A stretch of 64,000 nucleotides of DNA from JAQGMV01 sp963828715 (GCA_963828715.1 CAWHFX010000002.1:372001-436000); one strand, 5' to 3'; positions 37,026-47,429 are shown, numbered from the stretch's first letter. Notes: generated by a model not told the origin, from the letters alone. Made by a program: numbers and translations.

Positions 37026-38033
37026 TCAGAACGTGTACGCCGCGCGCGGCGCCCGCGCTTCGAGCGCATCGAAAAAGCGAGCGAGCGGCGAGAGCTCGGC
37101 GTAGCGCGCCGCGACCTCGCGCACGTAGGCGCAAAAGCGCGGCGTATCCTCGACGTAGGCGCGGCTTGCCGTCGCGGTGGCAGATGCGCGCGAAGATGCC
37201 GAGCACTTTCAGGTGTCGCTGCAGCCCCATCCACTCGAACGCGCGGTAAAAGGATGCGAAATCGGAGTCGACCGGCAGCCCCGGCCTTGCGTGCGCGTTC
37301 CCAGTATCGAACGGTCCAGTCGAGCACGCGCTCTTCGGGCCAGCTCACGAATGCGTCGCGAAAGAGCGACACCACATCGTACGTGACCGGACCGAACACC
37401 GCGTCCTGAAAGTCGAGCACGCCCGGATTGGGCTCGCTCACCATCAGGTTGCGCGGCATGTAGTCGCGGTGCACGTAGACTCCTCGGCTGCGCCAGCGCC
37501 GAGTCGATGAGCCGCTGAAACACGGTATCGAGCAGCGCGCGCTGTTCAGCGTCCAGCGTCAGGGCCAGATGGCGCCGTATGTACCACTCCGGAAAGAGCT
37601 CCAGCTCGCGGCGCAACAGCGCCTCGTCGTAAGGCGGCAGCACACCCGCGCGGCTCGCGCACTGCCAGCGGATCAGCGCATCGAGCGCGTCCGAGAACAA
37701 TCGATCCGCATTCGATTCGTTGAGCGTGGCGAGATACGTGCGCGTGCCGAGGTCGGAGAGCAGGAGAAAACCGCGCTCGAGATCCTGTGCGAGGACCTGC
37801 GGGACGTGCAGCCCGGCATCGCGCATGAGCGACGCGACCTTCACGAAAGGCCTGCAGTCTTCCTGTTCAGGCGGCGCATCCATGACGATCCATGTACGAT
37901 CGTCCGCACGGACGCGAAAATAGCGCCTGAAGCTCGCATCCTCGGATGCGGGCTCGAACATGAGCTCGCGTTCGTGAAGACAAGCGCAGGTCCACTGCCG
38001 CAGTGCGTCGAGCCGGTGATCGGACGTGGACAA
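37026..38033 (-). CDS. amgK: N-acetylmuramate/N-acetylglucosamine anomeric kinase, about three frameshifts
   Basis: Aminoglycoside-phosphotransferase-like sugar kinase that phosphorylates MurNAc at C1 in cell-wall recycling and feeds MurU. N-terminal lobe: EPASEDASFRRYFRVRADDR and GLHVPQVLAQDLERGFLLLS. Catalytic part in another frame: VHRDYMPRNLMVSEPN and PGVLDFQDAVFGPVTYDVVS, with the kinase Asp residues. The frame changes near 37490, 37280 and 37155, and the end reads DALEARAPRAAYTF. The TTG at 38033 fits the family start; an ATG at 38075 is the alternative. Divergent from lptD. Confidence 0.85.
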
Positions 38034-38095
38034 CGTTTCGTTGCCTTCAGAGGGGAATTGTGCGAATTTTAGCATTCCTCACGATTCACCCCGCG

Positions 38096-40463
38096 ATGCA
38101 CAGAATTCGAATAAGCCGCATCTCGCTCGCCGTCGTGTGTGCGATCCCGGTGATGGCGAATGCTCAGCAAGGTCTGAAGCTCACGCCGCAGCGCGGGCTG
38201 CTGACGATGACGCCGGCGCAGGAAGCGTCCACCCCCGTCTTCATCGAAGCCGACCAGCTTCAGGGCCAGAGCGAAACCGAGGCCGAAGCATCCGGAGATG
38301 TGCGGTTGCGCCGTCACGGACAGAGCGTGTCCGCGGACTGGCTGCGTTACGACTTCCCGACACAGCAGCTAGACGCCAGCGGGAATATCAAACTGGAACG
38401 CGGCACCGATCTCATCGAAGGCGATCGGCTGCGCTACAACCTGGGCACGCAGCACGGCTTCATGGAAACCCCGAAGTTCCGTATCACACCCCCGCCGCGC
38501 GAGACTGTCGCGCCGGGCACGCCGCCCGATCTGCGGCCCTTCAGCCCGCTGCCGTGGGATCCCCCCCACCCTGCGCCCGTGCAGGGACGCGGCACCGCGG
38601 AACGCATCCTCTTCCAGGGTCCCGAGCTGTTTCGTGCGGAGCAGTCGAGCTACACCACCTGTGGTCCGGGCAACGACGACTGGTTCATACGATCGCGCGA
38701 GCTCGACATCGACAAGGGTCGCGAAGTCGGGATCGCGCGTGGCGCGAGCATCGAGTTCCTGGACCACACGATCTTCTACACGCCCTACATCTCGTTCGCG
38801 CTGCACAATCAGCGCACCTCCGGAATACTCACGCCTCATTACGGCAGTTCCACGACGACGGGGACTGAGATCACGGTGCCCTATTACTGGAACATGGCGC
38901 CGAATCGCGATATGACGTTTTATCCGCGCCTGATGAGCAAGCGCGGACTCCAGCTCGGCACCGAGTTTCGCTACCTCGGCGAGTCCTATCGGGGCAATGC
39001 GCGCATCGAAGTGCTTCCTAACGATTCGCAGCTCAATCGTGAGCGCCACTCCTATTTCCTTCAGCACACGCAGAGCTTCGGCGATGAGTGGAGCGCCGCG
39101 TTGAATCTGAACCGGGTCTCTGACGACCGCTACTTCACCGACCTCTCGACACTGGTCGCCGTCACGTCACGCACCACGCTGCCCACCGAGGCCCTCATCG
39201 CGCGCACGGCTCCCTGGGGCGACGCCGGGACGTACTCCTTTACGGCGCAGGCGCTGAAATGGCAGACGCTGCAACCGGACCCACTCGCACCCGTCACACC
39301 GCCGTACGATCGCAAGCCTCAGTTGACGTTCAGCGCGTTCCGGCAAGACGTCTTCCACACGGACTTCGACGTCTTCTCGAGCTACGTGGATTTCAGCCAT
39401 CCGACGCTGCCAAGCGGCAAGCGGCTGATCGCTTACCCGAACTTCTCGCTGCCGCTGCAGACGGCGTCGGCGTTTTTCGTCCCGCGCATCGGCGCGCACC
39501 TCTCGCGATACACGGTGGAGCCGAACACCCAGGGTTTCACGGACCAGACCCGTACGCTGCCCGTCGTCACCGCGGATGCCGGACTCATTTTCGAGCGCGA
39601 CACGGTGTTGACCGGGCTTCCATTCCGCCAGACGCTCGAGCCGCGGCTTTATTACGTCTACATCCCGTTCCGGGACCAGACCCAGCATACCCAACTTCGA
39701 GAGCGGGCCGCTGGACGTGAGCTTCGCGACCCTGTTCACCGAAAACCAGTTCACTGGACACGACCGTATCAACGACGCGAATCAGATCACGGCCGGCCTG
39801 TCGTCGCGCTTCATACACCCGGACAGCGGCATCGAGCGGCTGCGGGTCGCGATCGCGCAGCGCTACTACTTCCAGGATCAGCGCGTGACGCTGCCCGGCG
39901 TGCCGCCGCGGCCCGCCAACACGGCCGCTTCCGACGTGCTTGCGGCCGTAAGCGGCACCATCGTGCCGAACTGGACCGTGGACCTCGGTTTCCGCTACAA
40001 CAGCGACCAGGGTGAAATCGGCAAATTCAACGTCGCTACGCGCTACCAGCCGACTCCCGGGCGAGTACTGAATGTAGCCTACCGCGAGACCGCGGAGCTC
40101 ATTCAGCAGACGGACATCTCTTTCCAGTGGCCGATCACGCCCCAATGGACAGCCCTTGGACGCTGGAACTATTCCCTGCGCGACGGTCGCACGCTCGAAG
40201 CGCTGGGCGGGTTCGAATACGACGGGGGGTGCTGGGTGTTTCGCGCAGTGGCGCACCACTTCGTGACAGCCCTCAACGCGAGCAGCACATCCGTTTTTCT
40301 GCAACTCGAATTGAACGGAGTGTCCCGAATCGGAACTAATCCTACGGACGTTCTCCGGCGTAGTGTAGGCGGTTATGTACTCGCGTCGATCCGCGGGCAC
40401 CACGGGTCGGGGAGTTCCAGGACCCCGACCGCTGATCTCTGTCGTTTCCAATTCCAGACATGA
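38096..40463 (+). CDS. lptD: LPS-assembly outer membrane protein LptD, one or two frameshifts
   Basis: Outer-membrane beta-barrel that with LptE inserts lipopolysaccharide in the outer leaflet. Signal peptide ends PVMANAQ; the OstA-like periplasmic domain follows (EASGDVRLRRHGQSVSADWL), then a barrel of about 550 residues. The frame changes near 39687 (RDQTQ to IPNFESGPLDVSF). A second change near 40377 would end the protein at 40435. Cysteines seen are one in TTCGPGNDDW and one in GGCWVFRA, where Escherichia coli has an adjacent pair. A GTG at about 38060 is an alternative start. First gene of lptD-surA-pdxA-rsmA. Confidence 0.93.
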
Positions 40464-41804
40464 CGTATCGTTCGAGCATCAAGGCTTGGCAGCCGGCGCT
40501 CCTGCTGGGGCTGGCCCTGTTTCTTTGCCCTGCGATGGCCGCGCAGGCACCGCGGTCGAGCCAACCGGTACTCATCGACCGCATCGTCGCCATCGTGAAC
40601 GATGAAGCAATTACCGCGCGCGAGCTCGATGAGCGAATGCAATTCGCGATGAAGCAGCTCGCAAAGCAGGGGACTGCGCCGCCGCCGCGCAACGTCGTCG
40701 AACGGCAGTTGCTCGAACGTATGATCTCGGATCGCGTGCAGCTTCAGTATGCAAAGGAGAGCGGGTTGCGCGTCGACGATACCGAGCTCGATCGCGCCAT
40801 CGCACGCATCGCCGAACAGAACAAGCTCACCCCGCAGGAGATGCGGGCCGCTCTCGAGCGCGACGGTGTCCCGTTCCCCAAGTTTCGCGAAGACATTCGG
40901 TCCGAAATCATCATGTCCCGCCTGCGCGAGCGCGAGGTGGACAACAAGATCGTCGTGACCGAGAGCGAGATCGACGCGCTGCTCGCAAGCTCCGCGAGCG
41001 GCGAGATGCGCAACGACGATGTGAATCTGTCGCACATATTGATCGTCGTGCCGGAAAACGCCAGACCCGAGCAGGTGCAGGCGCGTCGTGCGCGCGCGGA
41101 AGAAGCGCTTGCGGAACTCGCGAAGGGTGCGGACTTCAAGCAGGTTGCGGCGGCGTTCTCGGAAGCGCCGGACGCGCTGCAGGGAGGCGAAATGGGTTGG
41201 CGTTCGGGCGAACGATTGCCGACGATCTTTTACGATGCGATCAAGAACCTGAAGCCGGGCCAGGCGAGCGAAATTCTGCGCAGCGCGAACGGCTTTCACA
41301 TCGTCCGGTTGAACGAGCGGCGGGGCGCTACATCGACGGGCGCGCAAGTGCCGTCGAGCGTACAGCAAACGCATGTTCGCCATATTCTCGTGAAAACGAA
41401 CGAGCTCGTCTCGGAGACTGAAGCACAGCGCCCGGCTACGCACGCTCAAGGAGCGCCTCGAGAACAAGGCGGACTTCGCCGACCTCGCGCGGGTCCACTC
41501 GGAAGACGCGAGTGCGGCGAAAGGCGGCGATCTCGGCTGGATACTGCCCGGGGATACCGTGCCGGAGTTCGAGCGTGCGATGGACGCCCTGAAACCCGGT
41601 GAGATCAGCGATCCGATCCGCTCGCCTTTCGGCTGGCATTTGATCCAGGTGCTCGAACGTGGCGTACAGGACGTATCCAAGGAACGCCAGCGCCTGGCCG
41701 CGCGGCAGACGCTGCGTGCGCGCAAGTCCGATGAGGCGTATCAGGAGTGGGTGCGGCAGCTTCGGGACCGGGCGTATGTCGAAGCGCGTCTGGACGAGCG
41801 CTGA
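40460..41804 (+). CDS. surA: periplasmic chaperone/peptidyl-prolyl isomerase SurA, one frameshift
   Basis: Folding factor for outer-membrane proteins, needed for LptD maturation. Signal peptide ends CPAMAAQA. The N-terminal chaperone domain starts DRIVAIVNDEAITARELDER; two parvulin domains follow, NLSHILIVVPENARPEQVQA and, after the break, KGGDLGWILPGDTVPEFERA. The frame changes near 41432, where one extra base separates SETEAQ from RLRTLKERLENKADFADLA. The start overlaps the long form of the lptD end by four bases. Confidence 0.94.
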
Positions 41805-41810
41805 GATGAG

Positions 41811-41961
41811 GGCGGCGCTCGCCTTCAGCTCGGGCCTCGCCGCCCTACGGAACAGAGAGAAACCAATGGTTCCCTCCGTAACCTCCTTTCCTTCGGCGGC
41901 GTGTCTATCAGTGTGCCGACACGCTGGATGGGCGGCGCTCGCCTTCAGTCGGGCCTCGCCG
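41811..41961 (+). repeat. direct repeat pair (31-32 bases, 120 bases apart) between surA and pdxA
   Basis: Positions 41811-41842 and 41931-41961 carry nearly the same sequence, beginning GGCGGCGCTCGCCTTCAG and ending GGGCCTCGCCG, differing by one base. The first copy starts six bases after the surA stop. The segment between them contains the hairpin element at 41846-41880. The rest of the gap to pdxA holds no gene. Confidence 0.8.
41846..41880 (+). repeat. hairpin repeat, copy 1
   Basis: Imperfect inverted repeat built on GAGAGAAACCA facing TGGTTCCCTC, closed at the base by TACGGA and TCCGTA. A closely similar hairpin lies at 43853-43881. No T run follows, so it is not a standard terminator. 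Confidence 0.6.
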
Positions 41962-41998
41962 ATCCCGCAGGTAGCGTTCGGATGGACGGCGTATCGGC

Positions 41999-43027
41999 AT
42001 GGCTGCAGATTCGCTGAGCGCGTTGCCCGTGCTCGCTCTGACCGCCGGCGAGCCGGCCGGGATCGGCCCCGATCTGTGCGTGATGGCGTGCCGGCACGCA
42101 CTTCCCGCTTCGATCGTCGTGTTCGCCGACGAGCAGGTGCTTGCAGCTCGCGCTCACGCGCTGGGCATCCACGTGCGCTTCACGCGCGTGTATGGTAGGC
42201 CGACGCAGTCGGCGCAGCGAGACGAGATCCTGGTCTGGCATGTGCCGGCTGATGCCGGGGTCGAAGCAGGAAAGATAGATCCGGCGAACGGCGCATACGT
42301 TCTGCGAACGCTCGCTGCCGCAACGGACGTCTGCCGCTCCGGCACGCTCGACGCCATGGTGACCGCGCCCGTTCATAAGGGCGTCATCAACGATGCCGGC
42401 TTCGCGTTTACGGGTCACACCGAGTTTCTGGCCGAGCGCACAGGTGCCGCTCATGTCGTGATGATGCTCGTCGGTGGCGGGATGCGCGTTGCCCTCGCGA
42501 CGACTCATCTGGCGCTGCGCGACGTACCCGCCGCGATCACACGCGAGTCGCTGACGCGCACACTGGACGTGCTGCGCACGGATCTCGTGGAACGCTTCGC
42601 GATCGCGCGCCCGCGGATCCTCGTATCCGGATTGAATCCGCATGCAGGCGAATCTGGTCATCTCGGTCGCGAAGAGATCGACATCATCTCTCCGGTGATC
42701 GATGCCGCCCATATTCGCGGTGATGACGTGATCGGACCGCTGCCGGCGGACACACTGTTCCATCCCGACCGCCTCAAGGCTGCCGACGCGGTACTCGCGA
42801 TGTATCACGACCAGGGACTGCCAGTGCTCAAGCATGCGAGTTTCGGGGCCGGCGTGAACGTGACCCTGGGGCTTCCGATCATCCGAACGTCCGTCGATCA
42901 CGGCACCGCCGCGGATCTCGCGGGTACCGGACGCGCTCACGAAGGCAGCCTGATTGCGGCAATCGAGCTCGCGGCGGAGCTCGTGATGCGGGCGCGGGAA
43001 CACCAAACGACGGCCGCAGCGCATTAG
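41999..43027 (+). CDS. pdxA: 4-hydroxythreonine-4-phosphate dehydrogenase
   Basis: NAD-dependent enzyme of pyridoxal-phosphate synthesis, 342 residues. Start region LALTAGEPAGIGPDLCVM; metal-binding histidines in FTGHTEFLAERTGA, AMYHDQGLPVLKHAS and IIRTSVDHGTAADLAGTGRA; substrate block LNPHAGESGHLGREE. ATG at 41999. The neighbours surA upstream and rsmA downstream are the classic arrangement. Intact. Confidence 0.96.
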   Translation: MAADSLSALPVLALTAGEPAGIGPDLCVMACRHALPASIVVFADEQVLAARAHALGIHVRFTRVYGRPTQSAQRDEILVWHVPADAGVEAGKIDPANGAYVLRTLAAATDVCRSGTLDAMVTAPVHKGVINDAGFAFTGHTEFLAERTGAAHVVMMLVGGGMRVALATTHLALRDVPAAITRESLTRTLDVLRTDLVERFAIARPRILVSGLNPHAGESGHLGREEIDIISPVIDAAHIRGDDVIGPLPADTLFHPDRLKAADAVLAMYHDQGLPVLKHASFGAGVNVTLGLPIIRTSVDHGTAADLAGTGRAHEGSLIAAIELAAELVMRAREHQTTAAAH

Positions 43028-43048
43028 ATAAGCGCTGCCGCGGCCCTG

Positions 43049-44149
43049 ATGCAGCACCGGCCTCGCAAACGTTTCAGCCAGAACTTCCTGACCGACGCGG
43101 CGGTGATCGACAGCATCGTGCGTGCGATCTCTCCGCGTTCCGACGACCGCCTGATCGAAATCGGCCCTGGGCTTGCCGCGCTCACCGGTCCGCTCGCCGC
43201 GATCGTGCAATCACTGCACGTCATTGAAATCGATCGCGACATCACGACGCAGCTGCGCACGGCCTTCGATCCGCAGAAGGTCATCGTCCATGAAGGCGAC
43301 GCGCTCGAGTTCGATTTCGCAGCGTTCGGTCCGGATTTGCGAGTGATCGGCAACCTCCCGTACCACATTTCCACGCCGCTGCTTTTTCACCTGCGCGCAA
43401 GCGCGCACGCGCTGCGCGACGTGCACGCGATGCTGCAGAAGGAGGTAGTGGAGCGCATCACCGCACCACCGGGCTCGTCAGACTACGGCAGACTCTCGGT
43501 CATGCTTCAGTACCGGTTCGAGATTGAAAGTCTGCTCGACGTACCGCGCTTTGCGTTCCGACCCCAACCGAAAGTCGAATCAGCCGTTATGCGGATGATC
43601 CCAAAACCGGTAGCAGGGCTGCACGCGCGCGACGAAAGCATGCTCGAAGATACGGTTGCACGTGCGTTCGCGCAGCGCAGGAAGACCCTGCGCAACACAC
43701 TCGGCGCAGTGTTATCGCCTAGCGATTTCTCTGCGCTCGCGATCGATCCGCAGGCGCGTGCGCAGACGCTGTCGGTCGAAGACTTCGTCCGGATCGCCAA
43801 TTACCGGAGCACCAAGGGCAGATGCGTGAGCACAGCGAGCCGAGGAGCGGTCACGGAGAGAAACCATCGATTTCCCTCTGTTCGCGATTCGAATTATTCA
43901 GCGTTTACGCTGAATAAACTCGATCTTGTAGCCGTCCGGATCTTCGACGAACGCGATGACCGTCGTGCCGTGCTTCATCGGCCCCGCTTCGCGAGTGACC
44001 TTGCCGCCGCGCTTGCGCACTTCTTCGCAGGCCTTGTAGCGCATCGTCTACTTCGACCGCCACGTGTCCGTAGCCTGCCCAGGTCGTACGACTTGGTATC
44101 CCAGTTGTGCGTGAGCTCGAGCACCGCGGTCTTCGACTCGTCCTCGTAG
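43049..44149 (+). CDS. rsmA: 16S rRNA dimethyladenosine transferase RsmA (KsgA), with an abnormal C-terminal run-on
   Basis: SAM-dependent methyltransferase that dimethylates two adjacent adenines near the 16S rRNA 3' end. Motifs: KRFSQNFLTD, LIEIGPGLAALTGPLA, the catalytic VIGNLPYHISTPLLFH, and FRPQPKVESAVMRMIP. Family similarity ends at DFVRIANYRSTKG (about 43820, 257 residues, the normal length). The frame then runs on for about 110 codons across the hairpin repeat and antisense to gloA. A one-base shift near 43795 would stop at 43828, so the extension is probably an error or a lost stop. Confidence 0.92.
   Translation: MQHRPRKRFSQNFLTDAAVIDSIVRAISPRSDDRLIEIGPGLAALTGPLAAIVQSLHVIEIDRDITTQLRTAFDPQKVIVHEGDALEFDFAAFGPDLRVIGNLPYHISTPLLFHLRASAHALRDVHAMLQKEVVERITAPPGSSDYGRLSVMLQYRFEIESLLDVPRFAFRPQPKVESAVMRMIPKPVAGLHARDESMLEDTVARAFAQRRKTLRNTLGAVLSPSDFSALAIDPQARAQTLSVEDFVRIANYRSTKGRCVSTASRGAVTERNHRFPSVRDSNYSAFTLNKLDLVAVRIFDERDDRRAVLHRPRFASDLAAALAHFFAGLVAHRLLRPPRVRSLPRSYDLVSQLCVSSSTAVFDSSS
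43853..43881 (+). repeat. hairpin repeat, copy 2
   Basis: ACGGAGAGAAA (43853-43863) faces TTTCCCTCTGT (43871-43881), eleven positions with one mismatch and one wobble. It shares the core GAGAGAAACCA ... TTCCCTC with copy 1 at 41846-41880. It lies just after the expected rsmA end and beside the convergent gloA. Confidence 0.6.
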
Positions 44150-44283
44150 CCCACGAAGACGTTCGTGAAGCGTCCTTCCGGATAGTCGGTCTTGCGCAGC
44201 ACGCGCATGCCCAGAACGTTCGTGTAGAAGTCGAGCGAGCGCTGCAGATCGCCGACCCGGATCATCGTGTGCAGTATTCGCAT
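43898..44283 (-). CDS. gloA: lactoylglutathione lyase (glyoxalase I), two frameshifts
   Basis: Metal-dependent enzyme that converts the methylglyoxal-glutathione adduct to lactoylglutathione. It starts MRILHTMIRVGDLQRSLDFY with the first metal His, and has GYEDESKTAVLELTHNWDT with the first Glu. Two breaks near 44075 and 44045 separate YDLG, YGHVAVEVDD with the second His, and YKACEEVRKRGGKVTREAG. The end GTTVIAFVEDPDGYKIEFIQ carries the last Glu. About 128 residues after repair. Convergent with rsmA. Confidence 0.9.
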
Positions 44284-44294
44284 CTGCGAGCCCC

Positions 44295-44484
44295 TCAGAT
44301 CTCAACCATTTCGAAATCTTCCTTGCGCGCACCGCACTCGGGGCACGTCCAGTTCATCGGAACGTCTTCCCATTTGGTGCCGGCTGGGATGCCTTCTTCG
44401 GGCGCACCCGCAGCCTCGTCGTAGATGAAGCCGCAGATGAGGCACATGTAGGTCTTGAAGACCTTGCGTGTCCGCTGTAGTCAT
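44295..44484 (-). CDS. rubredoxin, frameshift near the start
   Basis: Small one-iron electron carrier. Both CxxC pairs are present: YMCLICGFIYDEAAG and MNWTCPECGARKEDFEMVEI, giving the FeS4 site. The ATG at 44484 opens MTTADT in another frame; one base removed near 44466 joins it to KVFKTYMCLICG. Without that the only in-frame ATG is the Met directly before the first Cys, which would be too short. Divergent from thiD and probably separate from gloA. Confidence 0.88.
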
Positions 44485-44586
44485 GTGAGCGGGGAGTGGG
44501 GGCAAGGATTTGAGTTAAAATCCAATTTTAATCGAATCGCCCTGCCTTCTCATTCATGCGCGAGGCGGGCGCTCTCTCCCTCCCGA

Positions 44587-45431
44587 ATGCCCGATCTTCC
44601 TCCGATCGTTCTCGTGTTCGCCGCATCCGATCCGAGCGGCGGCGCAGGACTGCAGGCGGACATCATGACGCTTTCGAGCATGGGTTGCCATCCGCTGTCC
44701 GTCGTCACCGCGGTCACGATCCAGGACACGACGGGCGTCGACGACGTGAGTCCGATCGACGCGGAATGGGTCGCCGATCAGGCGCGCTGCGTGCTCGAGG
44801 ACATGCCGGTCGCGGCGTTCAAGATCGGCGTGCTCGGCAGCGTGGAAATCATCGCAGCGATCGCCGAAGTCGTTTCCGATTATCCTGAGGTTCCGCTCGT
44901 GCTCGATCCGGTGCTCGCTCGGGTCGCGGCGACGAGCTGGCCTCCGAAGAGATGGTGATCGCGCTGCGCGAGCTCCTCGTACCGCAGACGACCATCATCA
45001 CGCCCAACAGTCTCGAAGCGCGCCGCCTTGCGCTGCGACGAGAACGACGACGAAGACGATCCGGATCTCGCCGAATGCGCGCAGCCGGCTCATCACGAGC
45101 GGCTGCGAATACGTGCTCGTCACCGGGACGCATGAGAATACGCCGCAGGTGGTCAACACGCTCTACGCGCAGGAAGGCGTTCTGCGCACCGACAGCTGGC
45201 AGCGCCTGCCGGGCTCGTATCACGGCTCGGGTTGCACGCTCGCCTCGGCGATCGCGGCGACGATCGCCAACGGGCTGGCGATCGCCGACGCGGTGAAGGA
45301 CGCGCAGGAGTACACGTGGCAGACGCTGAAGTCGGCATACCGGCCCGGGCATGGGCCAGCAGATCCCCGATCGCCTGTTCTGGGCACGCGAGGAGGACGC
45401 TGCGGAGAGACGCAGCGCGCGCGAGGAGTGA
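44587..45431 (+). CDS. thiD: hydroxymethylpyrimidine/phosphomethylpyrimidine kinase, several frameshifts
   Basis: Ribokinase-fold kinase that phosphorylates the pyrimidine half of thiamine. Start MPDLPPIVLVFAASDPSGGA and GLQADIMTLSSMGCHPLSVV are family blocks. Breaks near 44923, 45035, 45083 and 45350 split the rest: EEMVIALRELLVPQTTIITP, SGCEYVLVTGTHENTPQVVN, the catalytic anion-hole block GSYHGSGCTLASAIAATIAN, and QQIPDRLFWAREEDA before the TGA at 45429-45431. Translation of thiE is likely coupled (GTGA overlap). Confidence 0.87.
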
Positions 45432-46080
45432 GCGCCGAGCACGCGCGTCGTGCGGTGCGCGGCCTCTACGCCGTCACCGCGGACACGAGCGACACCCAGC
45501 GCCCTGCTGCGCGACGTCGGCGCCGCGCTCGCCGGCGGCGCGCGCCTTGTCCAGTATCGCAACAAGAGCGCGGCACCCGCGCTGAGACGCGAGCAGGCCG
45601 CTGCATGCGGCGCTCTGCACGAGCCGCGGCGCTGCCGCTGATCGTCAACGACGATGTCGAGCTCGCGCGCGCAGTCGGCGCCGATGGCGTGCACCTCGGT
45701 CGCGACGACGGCGCTCGTGGAGCACGCGCGTGCGATGCTCGGGCCGGACAAGCTGATCGGCGTCTCGTGCTACGCAGCCTCGAGCTCGCGCGCAGGCGGC
45801 GCAGCGACGGCGGCGCCGACTACGTGGCGTTCGGCAGCTTCTTTCCGTCGCACGTGAAGCCGGGCGCGGTGCGCGCGCCGCTCGATCTTCTGCTCGACGC
45901 GCGACGCAAGCTCAGCGTGCCCGATCGTCGCCATCGGCGGCATCACGGCGGACAATGCGGCGCAGCTGGTCGCGGCTGGCGCCGATGCGCTCGCGGTCAT
46001 CACTGCGCGTGTTCGACGCGGCGGACGTGGCAACGCGCCGCGCGGGCGTTCGTCGCTTTATTCGCCGAGGCGCGCAATGA
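45428..46080 (+). CDS. thiE: thiamine-phosphate synthase, several frameshifts
   Basis: TIM-barrel enzyme that joins the pyrimidine and thiazole halves of thiamine. Fragments in three frames line up in family order: RGLYAVTADTSDT, GGARLVQYRNKSAA, LIVNDDVELARAVGADGVHL, GADYVAFGSFFPSHVKPGAV and VAIGGITADNAAQLV. GTG at 45428 overlaps the thiD stop. The end is placed at the TGA overlapping the hemL ATG; the current frame would read through. About 215 residues after repair. Confidence 0.85.
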
Positions 46081-47367
46081 AGAACAGCCAGCGCCTCTTC
46101 GCACGCGCTCAGCTCGCGTCATCCCGGCGGCGTCAATTCGCCGGTGCGCGCATTCCGCTCGGTCGGCGGCACGCCGCTTTTCTTCAGCGCGGCAAGGGCG
46201 CCCGCATCTGGGACGCCGACGGCAAGAGCTACATCGACTACGTCGGCTCGTGGGGTCCGCTCGTCGTCGGGCATGCGCACCCGGACGTGGTCGAGGCGGT
46301 CGGAGCGGGCGGCCGCGCGCGGCTTGAGCTTCGGCGCGCCGACCGAAGCTCGAAGTCGAGATGGCCGAGCTGCTCGTGCAAGCTCATGCCGTCGATCGAG
46401 CAGGTGCGGCTGGTGAGCTCCGGCACGGAAGCGACGATGACCGCGATCCGGCTCGCGCGCGGCTTCACCGGACGCTCGAAGATCGTGAAGTTCGAAGGCT
46501 GCTATCACGGCCATGCCGACGCGCTGCTGGTGAAGGCCGGCTCCGGCGCGCTCACGTTCGGCCAGCCGAGCTCCGCCGGCGTTCCGGCCGAAGTGGCGCG
46601 GCACACGCTCGTGCTCGACTACAACGACATGCATCGCGCTCGAGCGCGCATTCGAGCGAGCAAGGCGCGGAGATCGCGGCGGTCATCGTCGAGCCGGTCG
46701 CGGGCAACATGAATCTCGTCGCGCCGCAGCCCGCGTTCCTGCACGCTTGCGCGAGCTGTGCACGCGCCACGGCGCGCTGCTGATCTTCGACGAAGTGATG
46801 ACCGGATTTCGCGTCGGCGCTCGCGGCGCGCAGGGACTGTACGGCATCACGCCGGACCTCACCACGCTCGGGAAGGTCATCGGCGGCGGCATGCCGCTCG
46901 GCGCTTTCGGCGGGCGCCGCGACATCATGCAATCGATTGCGCCGCTCGGGCCGGTGTACCAGGCGGGCACGCTGTCGGGCAATCCGGTCGCGGTCGCGGC
47001 GGGGCTCGCGACGCTCAAGCTCGTGCAGGCGCCGGGCTTCTACGACAAGCTCGACAGCGACCACGCGCACGCTGTGCGAGCGCTTGACAGCGGCGGCGCC
47101 AGCAGCAGCGGGATCCCGTTTTCCGCGCGCAGCATCGGCGGGATGTTCGGGATGTATTTCCGGGAAACGCCGCCGCAGTCTACAGCGAAGTCATGCAGTG
47201 CGACGCGCGACGTTCAACCGTTTCTTCCACGCGATGCTGCGCGAAGGCGTATACCTCGCGCCGTCGGCGTTCGAGGCGGGCTTCGTTTCGTCTGCGCACG
47301 GCAGTGCCGAGATCGAAAAGACGGTTACGGCGGCGGGGCGCGCCTTCGCCGACGCTCGCAGACGTAG
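46077..47367 (+). CDS. hemL: glutamate-1-semialdehyde 2,1-aminomutase, many frameshifts
   Basis: PLP enzyme that makes 5-aminolevulinate in the C5 heme pathway. Fragments in order: HPGGVNSPVRAFRSVGGTPL, DADGKSYIDYVGSWGPLVVG, EQVRLVSSGTEATMTAIRLA, FEGCYHGHADALLVKAGSGA, LLIFDEVMTGFRVGARGAQG, the PLP-lysine block TLGKVIGGGMPLGAFGGRRD, and LREGVYLAPSAFEAGFVSSA. At least six single-base breaks fall between them. ATG at 46077 overlaps thiE; the end is the TAG at 47365-47367. With hemB and hemF this gives three heme genes in the window. Confidence 0.88.
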
Positions 47368-47429
47368 CCGGCGGGCTTCGGGCGTGGCAGGGCCAGTTCG
47401 GCATGCGGCGAGTTGGGGTCGCACGCCGG

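Noticed and set aside
45113..46327. 404-codon open frame across thiD, thiE and hemL
   Set aside because: It is a chance chain of pieces from three genes joined by frameshifts, not a fusion protein.
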